Part shown: positions 45,481 to 53,302 of the stretch, one piece after another
Numbering within the stretch: position 1 is the stretch's first letter
Layout: the number at the start of each line of letters is the position of its first letter
Program-made: the position numbers and the translations under genes
The notes under the pieces: generated by a model
The model's database searches: none
What the model saw: only the letters and a program-made list of their open reading frames with translations
Told to the model about the DNA's origin: nothing
NCBI RefSeq assembly: GCF_025961315.1
Contig: NZ_JAOQNK010000001.1
Coordinates: 5,084,001-5,148,000, forward strand
Length of the DNA stretch: 64,000 nucleotides
Direction: 5' to 3'
From: Sphingobacterium kitahiroshimense
GTDB lineage: Bacteria > Bacteroidota > Bacteroidia > Sphingobacteriales > Sphingobacteriaceae

Positions 45481-47886
45481 ATGAAAAAAGTATCATTGCT
45501 CCTAATTATTTGGGGGTTCTTTATTAATTACTCTACATCTCAAGAAAAAAATAAATTAAGAAATCAGCTGTTTAATCTAGATTGGAAATTTAATCTCGGT
45601 AATCCCCCTAATGCTCAAGACGGAGATCTTGATGATTCGAACTGGCGATCTCTTGATCTGCCACACGACTGGAGTATTGAAGGTAAGGTAGCTTTGAAAA
45701 ATCCTTCAGGTAATGATGGCGGATATTTTCCAACCGGATTAGGTTGGTATCGTAAAAGCTTTCATGTGCCAGCTGCTAAAAAAGGTCAAAATATTTCAAT
45801 TTATTTTGAAGGAGTTTATATGAATTCAGAGGTTTTCATTAATGGCAAGTCGTTGGGATTATATCCTTACGGATATACTTCATTTTCATATGACCTTAGC
45901 CCGTATTTGTATTATGGAGAAAACAATACCATAGCGGTCAAAGTCGATAATTCTGCTCAGAAAAATAGCCGTTGGTATACAGGTTCGGGTATTTATAGAA
46001 ATGTATGGTTAATTACTAAAAACAAACTTTCCGTTGCGCAATGGGGGATTGGTATTAAGGCCGAGAACATCTCAAGTACAGAAGCGACAGTAAAATTGAA
46101 TATTCAAATTGATAATAATACAGCATCATCAACAGAAATCAGCGTGCGCACTATAATAATAGATGCGCATGGACAAGTGGTTTCAAAAAACAATAAAATG
46201 GTCAAAGCCACCGCATCAGTAGAAAATGAAATGGCAACTACATTATTGGTTAAAAAACCTATGCTTTGGTCACCAGATGCTCCCAATCTTTATACTGCCC
46301 GTGTAGAAGTTCTCAAAGGAAAAGATATTATTGATCGGGTTGATACTAAATTTGGAATTCGAAATATAGAGTTTCATGCAGCAACTGGCTTCATATTAAA
46401 TGGAAATAAGATCAAACTGAACGGAGGAAATGTCCACCATGATAATGGTTCTTTAGGTGCAGCTGCATATGATCGCGCCGAAGTGCGTAAGGTTGAGCTT
46501 TTGAAAGCAGCAGGTTTCAATGCTGTCCGTTCCTCGCACAATCCGCCATCTTCAAAATTTCTACAAGCCTGTGATAGTATAGGTTTATTAGTTATTGATG
46601 AAGCATTTGACGGATGGAAAACAAAGAAGACAGATTATGATTATGCCATACTTTTCGAAAAATGGGCTAAGAAAGATGTTCAAGCTATGGTGAAAAGAGA
46701 CCGAAATCATCCATCTATTATTCTCTGGAGTATCGGCAATGAAATAATCGAGCGAAAAGAACCAGATGCAGTGAAAACGGCAAAAATGCTAAGGGATGCG
46801 ATCAGAGAAATAGATGATAGTAGACCTGTGGTTTCGGCCATGACTACTTGGGACAAAGAATGGGAAATATTTGATCCACTAATGGCTGAGCATGATGTTG
46901 CCGGATATAACTATCAATTACATCGTGCGCCAAAAGATCACGAGCGAGTTCCAGATCGAATTATTGTACAAACCGAATCTTATCCGCGAGATGCTTTTGC
47001 AAATTGGAAACTTGTTCATGACCATCCTTTTATTATCGGTGACTTTGTCTGGACAGCAATCGATTATCTAGGAGAATCTGGCATTGGACGATGGTTTTAT
47101 ACTGGAGAAGTTACGGGTGAGCATTATGACAGAGATCTGTTTCCATGGCATGGTGCATATTGTGGCGATATTGATTTGACTGGATGGCGTAAACCCATCT
47201 CTCATTACCGAGATATCTTATACAATGGCGGATCAAAGCTTCATTTAGCCGTACGAGAACCTAATCCGGAGCCATTACAGGTTCATGAAACACTATGGAG
47301 CGTGTGGCCTACTTGGGAGAGTTGGAACTGGAAAGGTTATGAAAATAAAAATTTAGAAGTAGAAGTCTATTCGTCTCACCCCAAAGTTCGACTTTATCTC
47401 AATGGAGATTTGCTTGGAGAAAAGCTTACAGGGGAAAATGAACAGTTTAAAGCTACGTTCCAGGTTCCATATCAGGAAGGAGAATTGAAAGCGATTGCAC
47501 TTGACCGTTTATACAAGGAAATAGAGCAACGTGTCCTGAAAACAGCAAACAAAATTGCAAAAATAAGAATGAAAGCCGATCGTAAAGAAATTCAGGCTAC
47601 CGGGCAAGATCTATCCTATATAACTATTGAAGTGATAGATAATGAGGGAACAGTCTGTGATGGGGCAGATGAAAAATTAACATTTACGATTGAGGGACCT
47701 GGTACTTTAATAGGAATAGATAATGCTAATTTAAAGGACACCGAACCTTATACCTCCCAATCAAGAAAAGTTTGGAAAGGAAGAGCTTTGGCTATCATAA
47801 AAGGAGCAACTGATCCCGGTAATATTAAGATCACCGTAAATTATCCAGGTATTCCAAAATCGGAAATTATCATTGATAATAAATAA
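45481..47886 (+). CDS. GH2 beta-galactosidase/glycosidase, secreted
   Basis: 801 residues with a signal peptide (about 1-20, ending STSQ). Domain order is typical of GH2: jelly-roll sugar-binding domain (about 28-180), Ig-like domain (185-295), catalytic barrel (297-600) and further beta domains including a DUF4982-like and an Ig-like tail. The acid/base is Glu421 in SIGNE and the nucleophile is Glu499 in VQTES. Many Bacteroidota enzymes of this layout are beta-galactosidases, but beta-mannosidase or glucuronidase activity is possible. It is a single gene with its own promoter, not inside a PUL. Confidence 0.9.
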   Translation: MKKVSLLLIIWGFFINYSTSQEKNKLRNQLFNLDWKFNLGNPPNAQDGDLDDSNWRSLDLPHDWSIEGKVALKNPSGNDGGYFPTGLGWYRKSFHVPAAKKGQNISIYFEGVYMNSEVFINGKSLGLYPYGYTSFSYDLSPYLYYGENNTIAVKVDNSAQKNSRWYTGSGIYRNVWLITKNKLSVAQWGIGIKAENISSTEATVKLNIQIDNNTASSTEISVRTIIIDAHGQVVSKNNKMVKATASVENEMATTLLVKKPMLWSPDAPNLYTARVEVLKGKDIIDRVDTKFGIRNIEFHAATGFILNGNKIKLNGGNVHHDNGSLGAAAYDRAEVRKVELLKAAGFNAVRSSHNPPSSKFLQACDSIGLLVIDEAFDGWKTKKTDYDYAILFEKWAKKDVQAMVKRDRNHPSIILWSIGNEIIERKEPDAVKTAKMLRDAIREIDDSRPVVSAMTTWDKEWEIFDPLMAEHDVAGYNYQLHRAPKDHERVPDRIIVQTESYPRDAFANWKLVHDHPFIIGDFVWTAIDYLGESGIGRWFYTGEVTGEHYDRDLFPWHGAYCGDIDLTGWRKPISHYRDILYNGGSKLHLAVREPNPEPLQVHETLWSVWPTWESWNWKGYENKNLEVEVYSSHPKVRLYLNGDLLGEKLTGENEQFKATFQVPYQEGELKAIALDRLYKEIEQRVLKTANKIAKIRMKADRKEIQATGQDLSYITIEVIDNEGTVCDGADEKLTFTIEGPGTLIGIDNANLKDTEPYTSQSRKVWKGRALAIIKGATDPGNIKITVNYPGIPKSEIIIDNK

Positions 47887-47981
47887 TAATCTTCATTGTA
47901 GTACTGCTTTGCAATAATTAATGGAAAATGAAATAATAAAATTTATGGTTTACTGTTAGTATATTATTAAATATCTAAAAC

Positions 47982-48416
47982 ATGGATTGGTTAGTTAAGA
48001 TTAAAGAATGTATTGGTAAAGAGTTTAAAGTCTCGCCATCACCTTTTATGGGATGGCTCAAGCCTGTTGTATTAGCCGTTGAAGTGGGTCATCTGGAGTT
48101 CGAGTATACAATCAGACCCGAATGGCTCAATCCCATTGATAACTTACATGGAGGCATTATTGCGGCTATTATGGATGATATATTGGGAGCAACAATGTTT
48201 ACTTTTAATGAGGATGACTTTTATATCACACTTCATAATTCGATTGATTATTTGTCTATAGCAAAAAATGGCGATAAAATCATTGCTTCGACAAAAATCA
48301 TCAAGAAAGGAAAACAGTTTGTACTTGCTGAGTGCGAAATTTGGAGTTCGAAAAGGAGTCGATTAATCGCTAAAGGAACTTCAAATTTATATAAAACTTC
48401 AGTAAGCAACAAATAA
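47982..48416 (+). CDS. PaaI-type hotdog thioesterase
   Basis: 144 residues forming one hotdog domain. The catalytic segment is N54-L-H56-G-G followed by AAIMDDILG with Asp65, the usual arrangement of the PaaI/YbgC-like acyl-CoA thioesterases. The protein is cytoplasmic. Its stop is followed within 20 bases by the hairpin into which the outer insertion sequence has jumped. The substrate is unknown; phenylacetyl-CoA or medium-chain acyl-CoA are family examples. Confidence 0.88.
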   Translation: MDWLVKIKECIGKEFKVSPSPFMGWLKPVVLAVEVGHLEFEYTIRPEWLNPIDNLHGGIIAAIMDDILGATMFTFNEDDFYITLHNSIDYLSIAKNGDKIIASTKIIKKGKQFVLAECEIWSSKRSRLIAKGTSNLYKTSVSNK

Positions 48417-48430
48417 TATTTTAGTGTAAA

Positions 48431-48442
48431 TAGAGTTAGAAA
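48431..48442. terminator. Left arm of a hairpin split by the insertion sequences
   Basis: TAGAGTTAGAAA here is the exact complement of TTTCTAACTCTA at 52125-52136. With the three insertion sequences and one target duplication removed, the arms would be about 17-20 bases apart. They would form the 3' hairpin between the thioesterase gene and the decayed regulator. The outer insertion has separated the arms by 3.7 kb, so this terminator should no longer work. Confidence 0.65.
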
Positions 48443-48540
48443 TAATTCTTCAGTATACTTGACCTCCTCCCAAAAAACTGGAGTATTTAAAAGTAGAGAA
48501 TTCGGGATAGAATTACTAATTTTAAATAGGAGGAAAAACG

Positions 48541-48807
48541 ATGAAAAGATCGAAATTTACCGAAGCTCAGATCGCCTTTGCGATCAAGCAGTCTGAGACG
48601 GGTACCCGGGTGGAGGAAGTCTGCCGTAAAATGGGTATCAGCGAGGCTACATTCTACAATTGGAAGAAAAAATATGGAGGTCTGGGTATCTCCGAACTTC
48701 GAAAGTTGCGCCAACTAGAAGAAGAAAATACTCAGCTGAAGAAACTTGTTGCCGATCTGAGTTTGGATAAGCAGATGTTGCAGGATGTGTTAAAAAAAAA
48801 GTATTGA
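48541..48807 (+). CDS. IS3-family OrfA (copy 1)
   Basis: 88 residues. A helix-turn-helix (about 8-45, FTEAQIAFAIKQ...ISEATFYNWKKKYGG) binds the element ends, and a leucine-zipper helix (about 54-84) drives oligomerisation. The gene ends in a run of nine A followed by G (48792-48801), a slippery sequence for -1 frameshifting into OrfB. The fused OrfAB is the active transposase in this family. The protein is identical in all three copies. Confidence 0.93.
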   Translation: MKRSKFTEAQIAFAIKQSETGTRVEEVCRKMGISEATFYNWKKKYGGLGISELRKLRQLEEENTQLKKLVADLSLDKQMLQDVLKKKY

Positions 48808-49661
48808 GACCCTCTCAGCGCAGAAAAATAGTGAAGGGATTAGTTGCAGACTATCGGGTTTCATTACGGAAAGCATGCGAGGTATCACTACTAAGCACTT
48901 CTGTTTGGTACTATAAAGCTCACCGCCGCGAAGATCTTCCATTACGCTTAAGGATACGTAATATAGCCGAAACACGGGTACGTTATGGACTCTGGCGTGT
49001 CTATATTCTTTTACGTCGTGAAGGCTGGTCTGACAACCATAAACGTGTCTATCGGATCTATAAAGAAGAAGGTCTGAACTTAAGGAGTAAACGTCCAAGG
49101 CGCTGCAGAGCAGCCTCTCATCGTTCTGAAAGACCTTCATTTTCCAATTTACATGACTGCTGGAGCATGGACTTCGTGGCAGACGCACTATTCGATGGGA
49201 AGAAAATCCGCTGCTTAACTATAGTGGATAATTATAGTCGCAAATGCATGGCAATCCATGTTGAACAGAGTATAAAAGGTTATCAGGTTGTAGAAGTACT
49301 GGAAGAACTGAGGTTGTTTAAAGGAGCTAAGCCAAAGAAAATTCAAGTGGATAATGGGTCTGAGTTTATATCAAAAGAAATGGACAGGTGGGCCTACGAA
49401 CAAAAAGTTGAACTCGTCTTTTCAAGACCTGGAAAACCAACAGATAATGCGTATATTGAGTCGTTCAACGGGAGCTTCCGTGACGAATGCTTAAACACCA
49501 ATTGGTTCCTTTCGTTGGGGGATGCTAAGCAGAAAATTGAAGACTGGAAAGACGAATATAACACCTTCAGACCCCATAGTTGTTTAGGGGATTTAACACC
49601 TGAAATGTTTATTGAAAATCAGGTCAAAATTGACCTCCTCCCAAAAAACTGGAGTATTTAA
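48804..49661 (+). CDS. IS3-family OrfB transposase (copy 1, last residues replaced)
   Basis: 285 residues counted from a TTG codon, but natural expression is by frameshift from OrfA. The rve integrase core has the catalytic DDE set: Asp123 (SMDFVAD), Asp183 (QVDNGSEF) and Glu219 (YIESFNG), with 35 residues between the last two. Copy 2 has inserted just before the C-terminus, so the native ending ANFSTFKYS is replaced by nine residues read from the copy 2 left end. The length stays at 285 by chance. The catalytic core is whole, so activity may survive. Confidence 0.88.
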   Translation: MRPSQRRKIVKGLVADYRVSLRKACEVSLLSTSVWYYKAHRREDLPLRLRIRNIAETRVRYGLWRVYILLRREGWSDNHKRVYRIYKEEGLNLRSKRPRRCRAASHRSERPSFSNLHDCWSMDFVADALFDGKKIRCLTIVDNYSRKCMAIHVEQSIKGYQVVEVLEELRLFKGAKPKKIQVDNGSEFISKEMDRWAYEQKVELVFSRPGKPTDNAYIESFNGSFRDECLNTNWFLSLGDAKQKIEDWKDEYNTFRPHSCLGDLTPEMFIENQVKIDLLPKNWSI

Positions 49662-49711
49662 AAGTAGAGAATTCGGGATAGAATTACTAATTTTAAATAG
49701 GAGGAAAAACG

Positions 49712-49978
49712 ATGAAAAGATCGAAATTTACCGAAGCTCAGATCGCCTTTGCGATCAAGCAGTCTGAGACGGGTACCCGGGTGGAGGAAGTCTGCCGTAA
49801 AATGGGTATCAGCGAGGCTACATTCTACAATTGGAAGAAAAAATATGGAGGTCTGGGTATCTCCGAACTTCGAAAGTTGCGCCAACTAGAAGAAGAAAAT
49901 ACTCAGCTGAAGAAACTTGTTGCCGATCTGAGTTTGGATAAGCAGATGTTGCAGGATGTGTTAAAAAAAAAGTATTGA
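49712..49978 (+). CDS. IS3-family OrfA (copy 2)
   Basis: 88 residues, identical to the OrfA of copies 1 and 3, with the same upstream GGAGG and the same A9G slippery run at its end. It is intact and could supply OrfA, but its OrfB partner is interrupted. Confidence 0.93.
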   Translation: MKRSKFTEAQIAFAIKQSETGTRVEEVCRKMGISEATFYNWKKKYGGLGISELRKLRQLEEENTQLKKLVADLSLDKQMLQDVLKKKY

Positions 49979-50568
49979 GACCCTCTCAGCGCAGAAAAAT
50001 AGTGAAGGGATTAGTTGCAGACTATCGGGTTTCATTACGGAAAGCATGCGAGGTATCACTACTAAGCACTTCTGTTTGGTACTATAAAGCTCACCGCCGC
50101 GAAGATCTTCCATTACGCTTAAGGATACGTAATATAGCCGAAACACGGGTACGTTATGGACTCTGGCGTGTCTATATTCTTTTACGTCGTGAAGGCTGGT
50201 CTGACAACCATAAACGTGTCTATCGGATCTATAAAGAAGAAGGTCTGAACTTAAGGAGTAAACGTCCAAGGCGCTGCAGAGCAGCCTCTCATCGTTCTGA
50301 AAGACCTTCATTTTCCAATTTACATGACTGCTGGAGCATGGACTTCGTGGCAGACGCACTATTCGATGGGAAGAAAATCCGCTGCTTAACTATAGTGGAT
50401 AATTATAGTCGCAAATGCATGGCAATCCATGTTGAACAGAGTATAAAAGGTTATCAGGTTGTAGAAGTACTGGAAGAACTGAGGTTGTTTAAAGGAGCTA
50501 AGCCAAAGAAAATTCAAGTGGATAATGGGTCTGAGTTTGACCTCCTCCCAAAAAACTGGAGTATTTAA
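49975..50568 (+). pseudogene. IS3-family OrfB (copy 2), 5' part, interrupted by copy 3
   Basis: Native sequence runs to Phe188, just after the second catalytic Asp183 (VDNGSEF). It then reads nine residues into the left end of copy 3 and stops. The third catalytic residue Glu219 is on the other side of copy 3 (51760-52054), so this protein cannot be an active transposase. Confidence 0.93.
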
Positions 50569-50618
50569 AAGTAGAGAATTCGGGATAGAATTACTAATTT
50601 TAAATAGGAGGAAAAACG

Positions 50619-50885
50619 ATGAAAAGATCGAAATTTACCGAAGCTCAGATCGCCTTTGCGATCAAGCAGTCTGAGACGGGTACCCGGGTGGAGGAAGTCT
50701 GCCGTAAAATGGGTATCAGCGAGGCTACATTCTACAATTGGAAGAAAAAATATGGAGGTCTGGGTATCTCCGAACTTCGAAAGTTGCGCCAACTAGAAGA
50801 AGAAAATACTCAGCTGAAGAAACTTGTTGCCGATCTGAGTTTGGATAAGCAGATGTTGCAGGATGTGTTAAAAAAAAAGTATTGA
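50619..50885 (+). CDS. IS3-family OrfA (copy 3)
   Basis: 88 residues, identical to the other copies. Slippery run of nine A plus G at 50870-50879; the zero frame stops at 50883-50885 and the -1 frame continues into OrfB without a stop. Confidence 0.95.
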   Translation: MKRSKFTEAQIAFAIKQSETGTRVEEVCRKMGISEATFYNWKKKYGGLGISELRKLRQLEEENTQLKKLVADLSLDKQMLQDVLKKKY

Positions 50886-51739
50886 GACCCTCTCAGCGCA
50901 GAAAAATAGTGAAGGGATTAGTTGCAGACTATCGGGTTTCATTACGGAAAGCATGCGAGGTATCACTACTAAGCACTTCTGTTTGGTACTATAAAGCTCA
51001 CCGCCGCGAAGATCTTCCATTACGCTTAAGGATACGTAATATAGCCGAAACACGGGTACGTTATGGACTCTGGCGTGTCTATATTCTTTTACGTCGTGAA
51101 GGCTGGTCTGACAACCATAAACGTGTCTATCGGATCTATAAAGAAGAAGGTCTGAACTTAAGGAGTAAACGTCCAAGGCGCTGCAGAGCAGCCTCTCATC
51201 GTTCTGAAAGACCTTCATTTTCCAATTTACATGACTGCTGGAGCATGGACTTCGTGGCAGACGCACTATTCGATGGGAAGAAAATCCGCTGCTTAACTAT
51301 AGTGGATAATTATAGTCGCAAATGCATGGCAATCCATGTTGAACAGAGTATAAAAGGTTATCAGGTTGTAGAAGTACTGGAAGAACTGAGGTTGTTTAAA
51401 GGAGCTAAGCCAAAGAAAATTCAAGTGGATAATGGGTCTGAGTTTATATCAAAAGAAATGGACAGGTGGGCCTACGAACAAAAAGTTGAACTCGTCTTTT
51501 CAAGACCTGGAAAACCAACAGATAATGCGTATATTGAGTCGTTCAACGGGAGCTTCCGTGACGAATGCTTAAACACCAATTGGTTCCTTTCGTTGGGGGA
51601 TGCTAAGCAGAAAATTGAAGACTGGAAAGACGAATATAACACCTTCAGACCCCATAGTTGTTTAGGGGATTTAACACCTGAAATGTTTATTGAAAATCAG
51701 GTCAAAATAGCAAATTTTTCTACTTTTAAATACTCCTGA
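50882..51739 (+). CDS. IS3-family OrfB transposase (copy 3, intact)
   Basis: 285 residues from the TTG; the real product should be the OrfAB fusion made by -1 frameshift at the A9G run. The DDE residues Asp123, Asp183 and Glu219 are present, with the native C-terminus ANFSTFKYS ending inside the right inverted repeat region. HTH_21 at the N-terminus and the rve core follow the standard IS3 order. This is the only copy with an undisturbed transposase. Confidence 0.95.
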   Translation: MRPSQRRKIVKGLVADYRVSLRKACEVSLLSTSVWYYKAHRREDLPLRLRIRNIAETRVRYGLWRVYILLRREGWSDNHKRVYRIYKEEGLNLRSKRPRRCRAASHRSERPSFSNLHDCWSMDFVADALFDGKKIRCLTIVDNYSRKCMAIHVEQSIKGYQVVEVLEELRLFKGAKPKKIQVDNGSEFISKEMDRWAYEQKVELVFSRPGKPTDNAYIESFNGSFRDECLNTNWFLSLGDAKQKIEDWKDEYNTFRPHSCLGDLTPEMFIENQVKIANFSTFKYS

Positions 51740-51759
51740 AATTGGGAGGAGGTCAAGTT

Positions 51760-52054
51760 TATATCAAAAGAAATGGACAGGTGGGCCTACGAACAAAAAG
51801 TTGAACTCGTCTTTTCAAGACCTGGAAAACCAACAGATAATGCGTATATTGAGTCGTTCAACGGGAGCTTCCGTGACGAATGCTTAAACACCAATTGGTT
51901 CCTTTCGTTGGGGGATGCTAAGCAGAAAATTGAAGACTGGAAAGACGAATATAACACCTTCAGACCCCATAGTTGTTTAGGGGATTTAACACCTGAAATG
52001 TTTATTGAAAATCAGGTCAAAATAGCAAATTTTTCTACTTTTAAATACTCCTGA
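51760..52054 (+). pseudogene. IS3-family OrfB (copy 2), 3' part
   Basis: Continues the copy 2 orfB after copy 3 and one AGTT duplication. It reads from Ile189 through Glu219 (YIESFNG) to the native end ANFSTFKYS. An ATG at 51773 would give a 93-residue peptide without the first two catalytic residues. Confidence 0.93.
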
Positions 52055-52070
52055 AATTGGGAGGAGGTCA

Positions 52071-52121
52071 AAATAGCAAATTTTTCTACTTTTAAATACT
52101 CCTGAAATTGGGAGGAGGTCA
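52071..52121 (+). mobile_element. Right-end remnant of copy 1
   Basis: The AAAT duplication followed by the last 47 bp of copy 1, ending GGGAGGAGGTCA. It follows directly on the right end of copy 2, giving right ends at 51755, 52070 and 52121. Confidence 0.93.
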
Positions 52122-52345
52122 TACTTTCTAACTCTATATTTAAGAATAGGATGATTTTTTGTCGGTTTTTTTTACCCCATTTGCACATAGCTGTAATCAA
52201 CTCAGACAATGTTTTACTGTAGTCCGTAAGTTTATAATCAACCGTAATGTTTTTTGTGTTACATACCGTATGACTTATAAGCCCATTAATTTACGATACC
52301 TGTAATTCTTTTAACATTATTATCGGACTAATGCCCGTTTCTCTA
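52122..52345 (-). pseudogene. Decayed HxlR-family regulator, C-terminal half
   Basis: Translated on the minus strand, one frame reads GISPIIMLKELQVS, then a stop (TAA at 52293-52291). It continues INGLISHT...ITVDYKLTDYSKTLSELI and AMCKWGKKNRQKII. This follows the intact HxlR protein at 5678-6052 across the recognition helix, the wing (ITV-Y-LT-Y-K) and the closing WG..-R-KI. The premature stop and further stops upstream show it is dead. Without the insertions the frame would continue to a stop at 48440-48438, so the outer insertion cut its last few codons. In 52346-52561 I see nothing that I can support. Confidence 0.7.
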
Positions 52346-52561
52346 GATAGCTCTTTACTTTCTAAAATAATTTTAAGTTCACTTGGATATTCACTTAATT
52401 ATAATACGGTTATTCATATTGATGAAAGAAAAATTGTCGTTTTATCGCTAGGAGCAATTATGTATAAAATGATAATGTTATATAATTATTCCTATATTTT
52501 ATTCCAATGCCTCATATTCATAAAAAAATCTTACATTTAAAAAGTTTTACCAATATTAATC

Positions 52562-53152
52562 ATGGATCCAGGTAGTGAGTATTCTGACAATGAACTCATT
52601 ATTTTGCTTAAACAGAATAATGAGTTTGCATTTCGCCTTATTTTCGAGGAATGGCATAAAAAACTATATTTTTTCTGTATGCGTTATTTACAAAATAAAG
52701 AGCAATCGGAAGAAACTGTACATGATACCCTTGTTAAGTTATGGACCTCACGTCATAATATCGATGAAAATTTGCCTGTGGGAGCTCTACTTTATACAAT
52801 CTGTAAAAGATTATGTTTAAATCGTATACGTGATGCTGCTAGAGCGGCTAATGCAGCCTCCGAAATGTGGAATAATTATGTAGATTTAATTGATAATAGT
52901 GAAGAAAGGATAATTTTATCCGAATTGCAAGATTTTACAAATAAAGCTGTTAGCAAGTTGCCGAAACAGCAACAACTCGTTTTTAAAATGAGTAGAGATG
53001 AAGGCATGAGTCAATTAGAAATTGCAGATAAACTTAATATTTCAAAGGGAACTGTCAAAAAACATAGTTCTGAAGCTATAAAGTATTTGAAAGTATATTT
53101 TAAAAACCATTTTTATTTATGGCTGATCTTAAGTTTATTAAGTAAATTGTAG
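52562..53152 (+). CDS. ECF-type RNA polymerase sigma factor
   Basis: 196 residues. Sigma region 2 (about 17-85) with FRLIFEEWHKKLYFFCMRYLQNKEQSEETVHDTLVKLW, and region 4 (about 125-185) with LPKQQQLVFKMSRDEGMSQLEIADKLNISKGTVKKHSSEA. It lacks region 3, as expected for ECF factors. It is followed by a FecR gene and then an STN-type SusC, the standard layout in which the sigma factor turns on the transporter operon when the receptor signals ligand. The gap to FecR is 150 bases. Confidence 0.94.
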   Translation: MDPGSEYSDNELIILLKQNNEFAFRLIFEEWHKKLYFFCMRYLQNKEQSEETVHDTLVKLWTSRHNIDENLPVGALLYTICKRLCLNRIRDAARAANAASEMWNNYVDLIDNSEERIILSELQDFTNKAVSKLPKQQQLVFKMSRDEGMSQLEIADKLNISKGTVKKHSSEAIKYLKVYFKNHFYLWLILSLLSKL

Positions 53153-53302
53153 TCGTAATTTACTATCGTTTAAATGATGTAAAGCTTCAACCTTTCTTTA
53201 CAAGTTTTAAAGTCCTAATTTTTTTTTCGATTTAACTACTCCCTATCAGTTTTTCTGGTGTTATATTATACAAAGCTACATCCTAGAATGGCTTTATATA
53301 TT

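Larger units (their letters stand above)
50538..51755 (+). mobile_element. IS3-family element, copy 3 (innermost, intact, 1218 bp)
   Basis: Uninterrupted element with both ends, TGACCTCCTCCC and GGGAGGAGGTCA. Flanked by the 4-bp duplication AGTT at 50534-50537 and 51756-51759, both in copy 2 orfB. It carries intact orfA and orfB and defines the 1218-bp unit. It is the youngest insertion of the three and the one most likely to be active. Confidence 0.96.
49631..52070 (+). mobile_element. IS3-family element, copy 2 (middle, interrupted)
   Basis: Starts TGACCTCCTCCC at 49631 and ends GGGAGGAGGTCA at 52070. The 4-bp duplication AAAT is at 49627-49630 and 52071-52074; both flanks are copy 1 sequence. 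The length 2440 is exactly 2 x 1218 plus 4, because copy 3 sits inside its orfB. It is in the same orientation as copy 1. Confidence 0.95.
48460..52121 (+). mobile_element. IS3-family element, copy 1 (outermost, interrupted)
   Basis: Starts TGACCTCCTCCC and ends GGGAGGAGGTCA, with inverted repeats of about 37 bp differing by a few bases and one gap. Flanked by the 4-bp duplication TACT at 48456-48459 and 52122-52125. The span is 3662 bp, which is exactly 1218 (own length) plus 2440 (copy 2 with copy 3 inside) plus 4. Copy 2 has entered 48 bp before its right end. OrfA/OrfB layout, TG...CA ends and 4-bp duplication fit the IS407 group of the IS3 family. Confidence 0.95.

Noticed and set aside
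48460-52121. Simple tandem duplication or assembly artefact as explanation of the IS array
   Set aside because: The interrupted copies resume exactly after the inner copy with 4-bp duplications at all three levels, which tandem duplication or misassembly would not produce. Long reads would still settle it.
52012-52209. Minus-strand 65-codon frame with a duplicated motif across the IS right ends
   Set aside because: It is a chimera: its first 29 residues are the tail of the decayed HxlR gene, and the repeated part is antisense of the two adjacent IS right ends.
52331-52540. Plus-strand 69-codon frame before the sigma factor
   Set aside because: Low-complexity Ile/Tyr-rich translation antisense to the decayed HxlR gene, with no domain or start signal.
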